64,000 nucleotides of DNA, from NCBI RefSeq assembly GCF_002879865.1, contig NZ_PNXY01000001.1, positions 124,001-188,000 on the forward strand, read 5' to 3'. The translations under genes and the position numbers were made by a program. The notes below the pieces were generated by a model, which was not told where the DNA came from, searched no databases, and saw only the letters and a program-made list of their open reading frames with translations. Of this stretch, positions 45,234 to 53,704 are shown piece after piece. This DNA comes from Paraburkholderia rhynchosiae. Lineage in GTDB: Bacteria > Pseudomonadota > Gammaproteobacteria > Burkholderiales > Burkholderiaceae. Each line of letters starts with the position of its first letter. Position 1 is the first letter of the stretch.

Positions 45234-45334
45234 GGAATGAGATTCCCGTGGATGACGTGCGCGGCCCGCTTCCCCGCAGGCCGTCGCGTAACGAGGCACG
45301 CCCGCGTTTGACAATTCACGCGCATGCGCCTCTC

Positions 45335-45552
45335 CCTCTGGCCGGTATCCGGGCTGACGACGTGTCGATCCCGCCTTCCCACGCGTGACGCGCAGTGGCA
45401 CACTCGCGTGTTGAACCGGAACACGCGATGGGAATCGAACTGCAAACGTGAACTGCAATGACGAATGCGGTCGCTTACCGTTGCGGGGGCAGCGCAGGTT
45501 CGCGCGTTCTTGTGAACGGCGCGCCCTGCTTCCCGTTTAACTGCGCGCAAAA
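45335..45552 (-). ncRNA. Cobalamin (adenosylcobalamin) riboswitch controlling btuB
   Basis: On the minus strand the conserved elements occur in order: a 5' A-G-T-T-A-A-A-C-G-G-G-A-A segment, the core GCTGCCCCCGCAACGGTAAG (complement of 45474-45493) and the distal AGCCCGGATACCGGCC box (complement of about 45341-45353 and following). These are the hallmarks of the B12 riboswitch. The expression platform downstream includes a GC-rich hairpin (45263-45282) without a T run, near the btuB start, which fits control at translation initiation. High cobalamin should lower expression of the whole btuBCD-cobTSC operon. Exact ends are approximate. Confidence 0.93.
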
Positions 45553-45808
45553 TGGAAATGCACGCGGGCACCAGAGTGCGGCCAGTTTATGAGCGCCCTC
45601 GGGGTCCGTCAAGAATGCGAGCCACGAACGCGATTCATCCGGACAGGTGCGAAGTATTGTCCGACGCGATCTCCGGCACACGAGTACTTTTTCATCTTCA
45701 GTTGAAAAAAGCCTGCATAAAGCGGTGTTGTTACGTCTCGAAACGAGACAATTGTCGGAACGTGCGACATTCCGCGCTAAAATGCGATGTCTTTAGAGGA
45801 CGCAGCAC
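45553..45808. promoter_or_regulatory. Divergent region between the btuB riboswitch and zapB/zapA
   Basis: No supported gene. It contains a perfect GTCTCG-AAA-CGAGAC palindrome (45735-45749) that overlaps GACAATTGTC (45747-45756), and a likely -10 TAAAAT at 45778-45783 for the cell-division genes. The promoter for the riboswitch transcript should lie at the left edge. Confidence 0.5.
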
Positions 45809-46165
45809 ATGCTCACCGAACTCGAAACACTCTCACAGAATATCGGCAAGCTGATCGCGATCAGCCAGCGCCACAATGAAGCGCGCATCGCGCTCGAAGA
45901 GCAACTCGCCCAGTCCCGCGCCGAAGCTAAAGCCACGCGCACGGAACTTGCGCTGCTGCGCGAGGAACGCGATGCACTGCAAGCGGAACGCGATGCGCTC
46001 TCCGCCAAGATCGACGACGCTCAGGTGCGTCTGAACGCGATCCTCGAGAAATTGCCGCGAGCGCGCGGTCACAACGAGCCGGACAACCAGCTCGATCTTC
46101 TCGAGACCGCTCCGCACCAGGTCGAAACGGAGAGCGACGCCACTCGCCACGGAGAAAATGCATGA
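45809..46165 (+). CDS. Coiled-coil protein upstream of zapA (ZapB-like)
   Basis: 118 residues. Residues about 1-80 form a continuous coiled coil rich in Glu, Arg, Ala and Leu (E-E-Q-L-A-Q-S-R-A-E, E-R-D-A-L-Q-A-E-R-D-A-L), with an acidic disordered tail. It has no signal or membrane segment. The sequence resembles the short coiled-coil proteins encoded with zapA in betaproteobacteria and is likely a division-ring associated factor; equivalence to E. coli ZapB is suggested by length, coiled coil and context but not proved. It overlaps zapA by 4 bp (ATGA). A candidate promoter with TAAAAT and a palindrome lies upstream. Confidence 0.75.
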   Translation: MLTELETLSQNIGKLIAISQRHNEARIALEEQLAQSRAEAKATRTELALLREERDALQAERDALSAKIDDAQVRLNAILEKLPRARGHNEPDNQLDLLETAPHQVETESDATRHGENA

Positions 46166-46476
46166 CCACGAAGCAGATCGAAGTATCGATTCTCGGCGTG
46201 CCCTATCGCCTCGCCTGCTCGCCGGAAACGGAAGCCGCGTTGCTCGAGGCAGTCGCGCGAGTCGACGCCGAAATGTCGAAGATCCGCAATAACAGCAACG
46301 TACGCGGCACGGATCGTATTGCCGTTATGGCTGCGCTGTCCCTGGCATCGGAACTGCTTAGGCTGCAAACGAGCGTGCGTCACGGAGAAGCATTTCCCGC
46401 TGAAGAAATCCGGCGTACAATGCATCAAATGAACGAACAACTAGGTACTGTGATCGAGCAGTACAGCATGCAGTAA
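46162..46476 (+). CDS. zapA: Cell division protein ZapA
   Basis: 104 residues. ZapA crosslinks FtsZ filaments at midcell. The N-terminal domain has the family pattern I-E-V-S-I-L-G-V-P-Y-R-L-A-C and the C-terminal half is a coiled coil (I-A-V-M-A-A-L-S-L-A-S-E-L-L). Start ATG 46162 overlaps the preceding coiled-coil gene, and 6S RNA follows downstream, the same neighbourhood as in many proteobacteria. Confidence 0.94.
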   Translation: MTTKQIEVSILGVPYRLACSPETEAALLEAVARVDAEMSKIRNNSNVRGTDRIAVMAALSLASELLRLQTSVRHGEAFPAEEIRRTMHQMNEQLGTVIEQYSMQ

Positions 46477-46614
46477 GCAGCATGTAGCCGGTCTTTGGGT
46501 CGGCTGCGGATTCAAGCGGAGTAGGTCCCGAAGTAACTGAGCAAAGCGTGCGGGCATGCACGAGCAATACTCGGCAAACGTTTGAATTGAATCGTTTCAG
46601 CTTCATCGGTTTAG

Positions 46615-46793
46615 CTTCCCTGCCTGGTTCGCCAAGGTCATATATTCCTTGAACCAATGCCATGTGCACGGTTGCGGAAATTTGTAGCACGGGCGTGCGC
46701 GTCACTCTGTCTGATGTACCCGAAGTGCTGCTAACTGCGACCAATTCTGAACCCCCGGTTCAGGATGCCGGCCTAGCGGCTAAGGCGGGGACC
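46615..46793 (+). ncRNA. ssrS: 6S RNA
   Basis: A terminal stem joins TCCCTGCCT (46617-46625) to AGGCGGGGA (46783-46791). Inside, GGTTC...CAAGG pairs with CCTTG...GAACC, and a central unpaired region lies before C-C-C-C-C-G-G-T-T-C-A-G-G. Length (about 180 nt), closing stem, the large central bulge and location after zapA all match 6S RNA, which mimics an open promoter and sequesters sigma70 RNA polymerase in stationary phase. A strong terminator follows directly. Ends are estimated to within a few bases. Confidence 0.88.
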
Positions 46794-46801
46794 TTATTTA
46801 G

Positions 46802-46835
46802 AACGGCATCGGACTTCGGTTCGGTGCCGTTTTTG
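46802..46835 (+). terminator. Intrinsic terminator after 6S RNA
   Basis: A 13-bp stem (46802-46814 with 46819-46831, including G-U pairs) caps a TTCG tetraloop closed by C-G and is followed by T-rich sequence. This is one of the strongest terminators in the window. Confidence 0.9.
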
Positions 46836-46856
46836 TTTGGGCCTTACTTGTCTGTG

Positions 46857-46927
46857 CCTTGCTTGGGCCTTGCTTGGGCCTTGCTTGGGCCTTGCTTGGG
46901 CCTTGCTTGGGCCTTGCTTGGGCCTTG
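46857..46927. repeat. 11-bp minisatellite between 6S RNA and the EVE gene
   Basis: Six perfect head-to-tail copies of CCTTGCTTGGG (46857-46922) plus a partial seventh copy; a degenerate copy lies just before. An 11-bp unit cannot be coding-neutral, and no gene covers it, so it is an intergenic tandem repeat in the leader or promoter area of the EVE gene. Confidence 0.95.
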
Positions 46928-46991
46928 TTTGCGTCTGAATTTTCCCGCTTCTTTTCCCGCTTCTTCAAACCCTTAACGTTGAGTTCGATTC

Positions 46992-47450
46992 ATGCGCTAC
47001 TGGCTAATGAAGTCCGAACCGGACGAAGCAAGCATCGACCATCTCGCTAACGCACCGCATCGCACGCTGCCGTGGACGGGTGTGCGCAACTATCAGGCGC
47101 GCAATTTCATGCGCGACGTGATGCAGGTGGGCGACGGTGTGCTGTTCTATCACTCGAGTTGTCCGGAACCTGGCATCGCAGGACTCGCGGAGGTTTCCTC
47201 CACCGCTTATCCGGACCCGACTCAGTTCGACAAGAAGAGTCCCTATTACGACCCCAAGTCGTCACAGGAAACACCGCGCTGGCTGCTCGTCGACGTCGTG
47301 TTCAAGAAGAAGATTCCATTGATTCCGCTTGCCGCGTTGCGCGAGCACGAAGAGCTGAAAGACATGCGCGTGCTCGCCAGAGGCAACCGTCTGTCGATCA
47401 CGCCCGTGACCGAAGCCGAGTGGCGCTTCATCACAACGCGGCTCGTTTGA
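46992..47450 (+). CDS. EVE-domain protein
   Basis: 152 residues, the whole protein being one EVE (PUA-like) domain: M-R-Y-W-L-M-K-S-E-P-D-E at the start, W-T-G-V-R-N-Y-Q-A-R-N-F-M, G-D-G-V-L-F-Y-H-S-S-C, G-I-A-G-L-A-E-V and W-L-L-V-D-V. EVE domains bind modified bases in DNA or RNA, and some are linked to restriction of modified DNA or tRNA/rRNA processes; the target here is unknown. ATG 46992 fits the family start. It is close downstream of the 11-bp repeat and 6S RNA, so its promoter is probably within or around that tract. Confidence 0.9.
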   Translation: MRYWLMKSEPDEASIDHLANAPHRTLPWTGVRNYQARNFMRDVMQVGDGVLFYHSSCPEPGIAGLAEVSSTAYPDPTQFDKKSPYYDPKSSQETPRWLLVDVVFKKKIPLIPLAALREHEELKDMRVLARGNRLSITPVTEAEWRFITTRLV

Positions 47451-47639
47451 TCCACTTCGTGCCGTTGACAGGCACCGCATGCGACGCTGCAAACCGAACG
47501 TTACAGCAAGGTTAAATCGGGGAACCAAGCTCAGGTTACAAGCGCCTAACGGAGTCGCGAACGGGACGGGCAAGCACCGTGCCATTGCATGACGCTCGCT
47601 CCCATCGTGCGCAACCCTGTTCAAGCAAGGAGTCCAACA

Positions 47640-48371
47640 ATGAAGAAAAACACCGCACGTATGCTCGCTTTCGCGGTTGTCTGCGCGGCGCCTGCCGCGC
47701 TCGCGCTGACGCCCGCCATGGCGCGCGCGCAGAATGTCGTGCCCTATCAACCGGCCGGCGTGCTGTCGCTGAACGCGCAGGCCAGCGCGAATGTGCCGCA
47801 AGACGTCGTCGACATCACGCTCTTTTATGAGCAGGAAGCGAGCGATCCGTCGGCGCTCACGTCAACGCTGAATCAGCGCGCCGATTCGGCGCTGCAAAAA
47901 GCCAAGGGTGTGAGCGGCGTGACGGCACGCACCGGTTCGTTCTCGATTTATCCGTCCACCGATCGTGACGGGCGTATCTCCGCATGGCGCGGCCGCACGG
48001 AGGTCGTGCTCGAGTCGCACGACTTCGCCGCGGCATCGAAGCTCGCGGGGCAGATGGCATCCATCATGCAGGTCGGCAACGTGCAGTTCTCGTTGTCGCC
48101 CGCCGCGCAGCGCGCCGCCGAACAGAAGCTCACCGGCGAGGCGATCAAGTCGTTTCGCGAGCAGGCGGCTTCATCCGCACAGGCGTTCGGCTACAACGGC
48201 TATTCGATTCGCGAGGTCAACGTCGGGCACAACGGCGCGATGCCGCGCCCCGTCATGATGATGAGCGCGCGCGCCATGAGCGCCGACGCCAAGATGTCGG
48301 CGCCAGTGCCGATCGAAGGCGGCACGTCGACGGTGACGGTCAACGTATCGGGCTCGGTGCAGATGAAATAG
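47640..48371 (+). CDS. SIMPL (DUF541) domain periplasmic protein
   Basis: 243 residues. A signal peptide (M-K-K-N-T-A-R-M-L-A-F-A-V-V-C-A-A then cleavage near A-R-A-Q) precedes the SIMPL domain (L-S-L-N-A-Q-A-S-A-N-V-P-Q-D, F-S-I-Y-P-S-T-D-R-D-G-R, W-R-G-R-T-E-V-V-L-E-S). The protein ends in a Met-rich and beta-like tail. Homologues form large periplasmic or outer-membrane assemblies of unclear role. A textbook AAGGAG sits 8 bases before ATG 47640; the frame to 47589 is not supported. A strong terminator follows. Confidence 0.9.
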   Translation: MKKNTARMLAFAVVCAAPAALALTPAMARAQNVVPYQPAGVLSLNAQASANVPQDVVDITLFYEQEASDPSALTSTLNQRADSALQKAKGVSGVTARTGSFSIYPSTDRDGRISAWRGRTEVVLESHDFAAASKLAGQMASIMQVGNVQFSLSPAAQRAAEQKLTGEAIKSFREQAASSAQAFGYNGYSIREVNVGHNGAMPRPVMMMSARAMSADAKMSAPVPIEGGTSTVTVNVSGSVQMK

Positions 48372-48410
48372 CACGCCGTGTAAGACGCTGTTCGTTCGGC
48401 ACGAGAGCAA

Positions 48411-48438
48411 ACGCCACGGCATGCCGTGGCGTTTTTTT
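48411..48438 (+). terminator. Terminator of the SIMPL-protein gene
   Basis: ACGCCACG and CGTGGCGT pair around GCATGC and are followed by seven T (48431-48438). It ends the plus-strand transcript just before the converging lgt gene. Confidence 0.88.
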
Positions 48439-48464
48439 ATCGATCGGGCGCAGCGTGCTATGCG

Positions 48465-49364
48465 TTACGACAGAGCGTGCGCCGGTTCGCTGCGGCCACG
48501 GCGATACGACCACACTAGCATGGCAATGCCCACGAGGATCATCGGCAGCGAAAGCCACTGGCCCATCGACAGGCCCATTGCCAGCAATCCGAGGAAATCG
48601 TCCGGTTCACGTGCGAATTCGACGATGAAGCGCGCGAGGCCATAGCCGATCAAAAACACCGCGGAAATCGCGCCGAGCGGCTTCGGTTTGCGCGAGAAGA
48701 AGAACAGCACGAAGAACAGCGCGACGCCTTCCAGCGCGATCTCGTACAACTCCGACGGATGACGCGGCAGCATGTGATATTGCGCGAACACTTCGTTCAA
48801 GTGCCATTGCGCGGCGAGTTGCGGATGCGCGGCGAGCCACGCGGCGTCGTCCGGCGCTGCGCCTGGAAAGAGCATCGCCCACGGCGCGGAAGGATCGGTC
48901 ACGCGGCCCCACAGCTCACCGTTGATGAAGTTGCCGAGGCGCCCCGCCGCGAGTCCGGTCGGCACCATCGGCGCGACGAAGTCGGTGACTTGCAGCCACG
49001 AGCGTTTGCGTTGGTACGCGAACAGCACCATCGCGAGCGTCACGCCGAGAAATCCGCCGTGAAACGACATGCCGCCTTCCCACACCTTGAAGATGTCGAG
49101 CGGATGCGCGAAATAAAAGCTCGCCTTATAGAACAGCACGTAGCCGAGCCGGCCGCCGAGGATCGTGCCGAGCACGCCGTAAAACAGCATGTCGTCGATG
49201 TCTTTCGGCGTCCAGCCTTGCGCCGCGACGAACGGCAAACGCAGCCGCAGCCGGCCGACGACGATCGCCGCGATGAACGCGACGAGGTACATCAGTCCAT
49301 ACCAGCGCACGGCGAGCGGCCCCAGATGAATGGCAATGGGGTCGAAATTCGGGTGAATGAGCAT
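48465..49364 (-). CDS. lgt: Phosphatidylglycerol--prolipoprotein diacylglyceryl transferase
   Basis: 299 residues, seven membrane helices. It puts diacylglycerol on the lipobox cysteine of prolipoproteins at the inner membrane. The signature [14 protein letters not shown] is present, as are R-W-Y-G-L-M-Y, G-G-R-L-G-Y, H-P-S-E-L-Y-E and the catalytic-region G-G-M-S-F-H-G-G. Several lipoproteins in this window (SodC-like and OmpA-like) would be its substrates. ATG 49364 has no ideal ribosome binding site, but gives a standard N-terminus. It is on the same strand as, and upstream of, no cotranscribed gene. Confidence 0.96.
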   Translation of the reverse strand: MLIHPNFDPIAIHLGPLAVRWYGLMYLVAFIAAIVVGRLRLRLPFVAAQGWTPKDIDDMLFYGVLGTILGGRLGYVLFYKASFYFAHPLDIFKVWEGGMSFHGGFLGVTLAMVLFAYQRKRSWLQVTDFVAPMVPTGLAAGRLGNFINGELWGRVTDPSAPWAMLFPGAAPDDAAWLAAHPQLAAQWHLNEVFAQYHMLPRHPSELYEIALEGVALFFVLFFFSRKPKPLGAISAVFLIGYGLARFIVEFAREPDDFLGLLAMGLSMGQWLSLPMILVGIAMLVWSYRRGRSEPAHALS

Positions 49365-49471
49365 CGTGTTGTTATGGGCAGTTCGGGTTCAGAAAATTTT
49401 GTATTGAAGACGAGCGGCTTGCGCAGTATGCGTTGGACGGCTCGGCGTGCAATGCGTTCGCCGCCGTTACG

Positions 49472-50464
49472 CTAATTACGGGACGCGGCCGGTTGCGCCT
49501 CGACGGTGGCCGCATGCGCCCGCACGATTTCGATGAAGCCCGCGAGCACCGGACTGACCTCCGCGGTGCGCCACACAAGACCGGTCTCGATAGCGGGCAC
49601 CGACTCGGACAACGGCCGATAAACGACGCCGGTTCGGCGCAGGTTACGCAACGATTGCGGCACCAGTGCGACACCCATGCCGGCCGACACCAGGCTCACG
49701 ATGGTCTGCATCTGGATCGCCTCCTGCCCGACGCGAGGCGCGAGCCCCGCCACGCCGTAGCAATCCATAATGATGTCATAAAAGCCTGGGGCCAAACGTC
49801 TTGGGAAGATCACGAGCGGCGCATCGGCGACGTCGCGCAGGCTGATCGGCGTGTCGAGCCACTCGGCGCGCGGGTCTTCGACGCTGCCGCCACTGCCACC
49901 ATTGCGACCCAAACCCGCCGCCGTTTCCGTCGACATCGCGATCACCAGCGGCTCGCGTGCAATCGGCAGCCAGGAGAGCTGCGTGGCGTGGCGCGACGGC
50001 AGCGGCGCGATCACAAGACCGGCGTCGATGCGCCCGGCCACGAGTTCGTCCACCTGCACGTCGCTGGTCGCCTCGGTCAGTTCGAGCCGCACGCGCGGAT
50101 GACGCGCGCCGAAGTCGCGCAGCAGGAGCGGCAACAAGCCGTAGTCCGCCGTCGACACGAAAGCCAGCGACAGCACCCCCGCCTCGCCGCGCGCAAGGCT
50201 CTGCGCGAGCGGCCGCAAGCCCTCCGCGCCCGCCAGCAGACGCTGGACTTCCGGCAGCAGATCGGCGCCCACCGGCGTCAGTTCGACCGAACGCTTGGTA
50301 CGCGCGAACAGTTCGACGCCGAGCGTCTCCTCGAGCGAACGAATGGCCTGCGAGAGCGGCGGCTGCGTCATCGACAGGCGCGCGGCGGCGCGGCCGAAGT
50401 GCTTTTCTTCGGCGACGGTCACGAAATAGCGCAACTGGCGCAGGTCGGGAATGGCAGGCAGCAT
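49472..50464 (-). CDS. LysR-family regulator divergent from ilvD
   Basis: 330 residues. The helix-turn-helix is M-L-P-A-I-P-D-L-R-Q-L-R-Y-F-V-T-V-A-E-E-K-H-F-G-R-A-A with T-Q-P-P-L-S-Q-A-I-R as the recognition helix; the effector domain contains V-A-G-R-I-D-A-G-L-V-I and L-V-S-A-G-M-G-V-A-L-V-P. The sequence belongs to the general CatR/BenM-like branch. The insertion rich in Gly/Ser (G-L-G-R-N-G-G-S-G-G-S) in the effector domain is unusual. The 131-bp divergent gap to ilvD makes ilvD a candidate target and the region contains AT-rich inverted sequence typical of LysR sites. Confidence 0.93.
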   Translation of the reverse strand: MLPAIPDLRQLRYFVTVAEEKHFGRAAARLSMTQPPLSQAIRSLEETLGVELFARTKRSVELTPVGADLLPEVQRLLAGAEGLRPLAQSLARGEAGVLSLAFVSTADYGLLPLLLRDFGARHPRVRLELTEATSDVQVDELVAGRIDAGLVIAPLPSRHATQLSWLPIAREPLVIAMSTETAAGLGRNGGSGGSVEDPRAEWLDTPISLRDVADAPLVIFPRRLAPGFYDIIMDCYGVAGLAPRVGQEAIQMQTIVSLVSAGMGVALVPQSLRNLRRTGVVYRPLSESVPAIETGLVWRTAEVSPVLAGFIEIVRAHAATVEAQPAASRN

Positions 50465-50595
50465 GATTAATACATTTTACGACCTAATCGGCCCTCAATA
50501 ATATATTGGACACGCGCTTCGCAAAACTGCATCCTTGCGCGACGCGTCGGAACTACACTGGACCGACGAGCAAAACAAAACAGACTGGAGTTCCC
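50465..50595. promoter_or_regulatory. Divergent promoter region lysR/ilvD
   Basis: An AT-rich stretch (for example AATAATATATT near 50498-50508) stands out in GC-rich surroundings, as expected of promoters with a LysR-type operator. The ilvD ribosome binding site GGAG (50587-50590) is at the right edge. Confidence 0.5.
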
Positions 50596-52269
50596 ATGGC
50601 ATACAACCGTCGTTCGAAGAACATCACGCAAGGCGTGGCGCGTTCGCCGAACCGCTCGATGTACTACGCGCTCGGCTATCAGAAAGAAGATTTCGACAAG
50701 CCGATGATCGGCATCGCGAACGGCCATTCGACCATCACGCCGTGCAACGCCGGCCTGCAGCGTCTCGCCGACGCGGCCGTGGCCGCCGTCAAGGGCGCGG
50801 ACGCGAATCCGCAGATCTTCGGCACGCCGACCATTTCGGACGGCATGTCGATGGGCACCGAAGGCATGAAGTACTCGCTGGTGTCGCGCGAAGTGATCGC
50901 GGACTGTATCGAGACGTGCGTGCAGGGCCAGTGGATGGACGGCGTGGTCGTGATCGGCGGCTGCGACAAGAACATGCCGGGCGGCATGATCGGCCTCGCG
51001 CGCATGAATGTGCCGGGCATCTACGTGTATGGCGGCACGATCCGTCCGGGCAACTGGAAGGGCACTGACCTGACCATCGTGTCGTCGTTCGAAGCGGTGG
51101 GCGAATTCACAGCGGGCCGGATGTCGCAGGAAGATTTCGAAGGGATCGAAAAGAACTCGTGCCCGTCCACGGGTTCGTGCGGCGGCATGTACACCGCCAA
51201 CACGATGAGCTCGTCGTTCGAGGCGCTCGGTATGTCGCTGCTGTATTCGTCGACGATGGCCAACCCGGACCAGGAAAAGGTCGACTCGGCAGCCGAATCG
51301 GCACGCGTGCTCGTCGAAGCGGTGAAAAGGGATCTGAAGCCGCGCGACATCATCACGAAGAAGTCGATCGAAAACGCCGTGTCGGTCATCATGGCGACCG
51401 GCGGCTCGACTAATGCCGTGCTGCACTTTCTGGCAATCGCGCACGCCGCCGAAGTGGAGTGGACCATCGAGGACTTCGAGCGCATGCGCAAGAAAGTGCC
51501 GGTGATCTGCAACCTGAAGCCGTCGGGCCAGTTCGTCGCGACGGATCTGCACAAGGCCGGCGGCATTCCGCAAGTCATGAAGATTCTGCTCGACGCGGGT
51601 CTGCTGCATGGCGACTGCATCACCATCACCGGCAAGACGCTCGCTGAAGAACTGAAGGACGTGCCGAGCAAGCCGCGCGCCGATCAGCAGGTGATTTTCC
51701 CGATCGAGCAGGCGCTGTACAAGGAAGGCCACCTCGCGATCCTGAAGGGCAACCTCGCGGAAGACGGTGCGGTCGCGAAGATCACCGGCCTGAAGAACCC
51801 GGTCATCACCGGTCCGGCTCGCGTGTTCGACGACGAGCAAAGCGCGCTCGAAGCGATTCTCGCCGACAGGATCGTGGCCGGCGATGTCGTCGTATTGCGC
51901 TATCTCGGCCCGAAGGGCGGTCCGGGTATGCCGGAAATGCTGGCCCCGACTTCGGCGATCATCGGCAAGGGTCTCGGCGAAAGCGTCGGCCTGATCACCG
52001 ACGGCCGTTTTTCGGGCGGCACGTGGGGCATGGTGGTCGGTCACGTCGCGCCGGAAGCGTTCGTGGGCGGCACGATCGGCCTCGTGCAGGAAGGCGACTC
52101 GATCACCATCGACGCGCACAAGCTTCTGCTGCAACTGAACGTCGACGACGCGGAACTGCAGCGCCGCCGCGCCGCATGGCAGCAGCCGAAGCCGCGTTAC
52201 ACGCGTGGCGTGCTGGCCAAGTACTCCGCTCTCGCTTTGCCGGCCAACAAGGGCGCGGTAACGGGCTGA
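50596..52269 (+). CDS. ilvD: Dihydroxy-acid dehydratase
   Basis: 557 residues. It dehydrates 2,3-dihydroxy-isovalerate and -methylvalerate to the 2-keto acids in valine, isoleucine and leucine biosynthesis, using an Fe-S cluster and Mg2+. The cluster cysteines are in [14 protein letters not shown] and [22 protein letters not shown]-like D-G-R-F-S-G-G-T is near the C-terminus. ATG 50596 follows GGAG; the in-frame upstream extension to 50506 is outside the family. A terminator follows. Confidence 0.98.
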   Translation: MAYNRRSKNITQGVARSPNRSMYYALGYQKEDFDKPMIGIANGHSTITPCNAGLQRLADAAVAAVKGADANPQIFGTPTISDGMSMGTEGMKYSLVSREVIADCIETCVQGQWMDGVVVIGGCDKNMPGGMIGLARMNVPGIYVYGGTIRPGNWKGTDLTIVSSFEAVGEFTAGRMSQEDFEGIEKNSCPSTGSCGGMYTANTMSSSFEALGMSLLYSSTMANPDQEKVDSAAESARVLVEAVKRDLKPRDIITKKSIENAVSVIMATGGSTNAVLHFLAIAHAAEVEWTIEDFERMRKKVPVICNLKPSGQFVATDLHKAGGIPQVMKILLDAGLLHGDCITITGKTLAEELKDVPSKPRADQQVIFPIEQALYKEGHLAILKGNLAEDGAVAKITGLKNPVITGPARVFDDEQSALEAILADRIVAGDVVVLRYLGPKGGPGMPEMLAPTSAIIGKGLGESVGLITDGRFSGGTWGMVVGHVAPEAFVGGTIGLVQEGDSITIDAHKLLLQLNVDDAELQRRRAAWQQPKPRYTRGVLAKYSALALPANKGAVTG

Positions 52270-52334
52270 GGCCGAACGGTCTCTGAACGGCGGGCGGGCT
52301 GCACGCACGAGCCACAGCCCTACGTAAAAGCGAG

Positions 52335-52370
52335 AGGGGCGCACGAAAAACCGTGCGCCCCTTTCCTTTT
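52335..52370 (+). terminator. ilvD terminator
   Basis: An 11-bp stem AGGGGCGCACG (52335-52345) with CGTGCGCCCCT (52352-52362) closes an AAAAAC loop and is followed by TTCCTTTT. Immediately after it comes TATAAT. Confidence 0.88.
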
Positions 52371-52375
52371 ATAAT
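52370..52375 (+). promoter_or_regulatory. Consensus -10 box for the cytochrome c gene
   Basis: TATAAT lies directly after the ilvD terminator T tract and about 43 bases before the cytochrome start codon. A -35 hexamer is not clear, because that position falls within the terminator stem. Confidence 0.55.
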
Positions 52376-52417
52376 GCTCGCACCACAAGTCGGGCAACTG
52401 CACCGGCGGAGACCAGA

Positions 52418-52759
52418 ATGAAATCAATGTCGTATGCGATGCTTGCAGCGGCTGCTGCGCTAGGCGTCATGTCGATCGGCGTCAGTCCGGCCGCGCATGC
52501 CGAGGCCGCGACCGGACTCGCGCTTGCCCAGCAGCAGAACTGCATGAGCTGTCACTCGGTTGCCCGTCCGTTCATGGGACCGGCGCTGCACGATGTCGCC
52601 GCGAAATATGTGGGCCGCCAGGACGCCGCCACCTATCTGCAACACAAGATTCTGGACGGCAGCACGGGCGTGTGGGGCCAGGTGCCGATGCCCGCGAATA
52701 CGCAGCTCACGCCGGAGCAGGCGGCCACGCTGGCGGGCTGGGTCTTGACGCTGAAGTAA
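52418..52759 (+). CDS. Class I cytochrome c
   Basis: 113 residues. The signal peptide covers about residues 1-29 (cleavage near A-H-A/E-A); heme attaches at C42-M-S-C45-H46, and Met91 in V-P-M-P is the likely sixth ligand. The small single-heme size places it with cytochrome c551/c552-type periplasmic electron carriers. Its redox partners are not encoded nearby. It has its own consensus -10 after the ilvD terminator and converges with the DUF2486 gene. Confidence 0.92.
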   Translation: MKSMSYAMLAAAAALGVMSIGVSPAAHAEAATGLALAQQQNCMSCHSVARPFMGPALHDVAAKYVGRQDAATYLQHKILDGSTGVWGQVPMPANTQLTPEQAATLAGWVLTLK

Positions 52760-52837
52760 CGCGGCTTGATTTAAACCGCACGCTTCGGCTGACGGCGCGC
52801 GGCAAGGGCGCGTCCCGCTTAAGCGCCGATATCTCGA

Positions 52838-53614
52838 CTAATGCGTACCGCCCGTGCGTCGCGCGATCTCCGCTTCCACCGCTTCGCGCACCCAGCCAGT
52901 CATTTCGCTTTCGAGTGCTAGCACCACTTCGCGGGTGATCTGATCGACGAGCCGCGTCGTATGTTCCTGCACGGCGCTGCGGCAGCGCGCTTCGATGATG
53001 CCGCGTCCATCGCCCGCAAACAATCCGGCAAACCGTTCACGCAAACGCTCGGCGATCAGCTCGGCATCGACGCCGGATGGCCCCTGCCCGCCCGCTTCGT
53101 GAGAAAAGTCCGGCGGCACTGTTGCGCCCGCCTCGAGCGGCGTCGGCGGCTCCGCCCGATCGAACACGCCCGCCGATGCCGCGAGCGCTGCGTCTCGCGC
53201 ATGTTCCGCTTCAGCAGCATGATGCGACCGCGAATGCTTTTTCCCGTGAGCATGGTGGGCCGGACGCGCATGATGAGCCGGATGTGCGCGAGCGGCGGGA
53301 TGCGCCGCTGCTGCCGAGCTCGCAGCGGTAGCCACAGCCGGCTCCGGTGCAAGCACCGGCTCGGGCGCACGCGTTTCCTCCGGCGTGAGGACGGGCTGCG
53401 GCGCGAGTTCGGGCTCCGGCTCCGGCTCCGGCTCCGGAGCCGCGGCCAAGCCTGGCTCGCGAAGCTCCTCCGCTTCACGTGACGTTGGTGCGGCCGGCGC
53501 AGCCGGCGCAGTAGGTGCGGCTGCGCCGCTCTCCGGCTCGCGCCGTTGGGCCGCCTGGCCCGGCACGAGGACCTCGTGCAGAATCGGAATCGAGTTGTCG
53601 TTGGGATCGGACAC
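52838..53614 (-). CDS. DUF2486 family protein with Glu-Pro and His-rich repeats
   Basis: 258 residues. The start V-S-D-P-N-D-N-S-I-P-I-L-H-E-V-L-V-P-G is typical of the Burkholderiaceae DUF2486 type; GTG 53614 has GGAGAG upstream. The middle is low complexity: P-A-A-P-A-A-P, then an E-P run, then a His/Ala-rich stretch (H-P-A-H-H-A-R-P-A-H-H-A-H). The last 80 residues are helical and amphipathic (E-L-I-A-E-R-L-R-E-R-F-A-G-L). No signal peptide, membrane span or catalytic motif is seen. It follows holC by 90 bp in the pepA-holC direction. Function unknown. Confidence 0.72.
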   Translation of the reverse strand: MSDPNDNSIPILHEVLVPGQAAQRREPESGAAAPTAPAAPAAPTSREAEELREPGLAAAPEPEPEPEPELAPQPVLTPEETRAPEPVLAPEPAVATAASSAAAAHPAARAHPAHHARPAHHAHGKKHSRSHHAAEAEHARDAALAASAGVFDRAEPPTPLEAGATVPPDFSHEAGGQGPSGVDAELIAERLRERFAGLFAGDGRGIIEARCRSAVQEHTTRLVDQITREVVLALESEMTGWVREAVEAEIARRTGGTH

Positions 53615-53704
53615 GTGCGCTCTCCGTGTTTGAGTCGTAGCGGAAGCAGGCCGCGTGTGCGCCGAATCCCTTAGACCAGACACAACGCGACGCAAGCGGA
53701 AGAC

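Noticed and set aside
45234..45458. N-terminal extension of btuB
   Set aside because: It lies in the leader and partly within the cobalamin riboswitch; the signal peptide begins at 45233.
33572..45552. Possibility that the cobalamin region is a recently acquired island
   Set aside because: No integrase, tRNA, flanking repeat or obvious change in base composition was seen, and the genes fit the host context.
46662..46976. Open frame over the end of 6S RNA and the 11-bp repeat
   Set aside because: It crosses a strong terminator and translates the minisatellite; no ribosome binding site or homology.
50467..52344. Minus-strand open frame of 625 codons opposite ilvD
   Set aside because: Antisense shadow of ilvD, which has full family motifs; the frame shows only basic, low-motif sequence.
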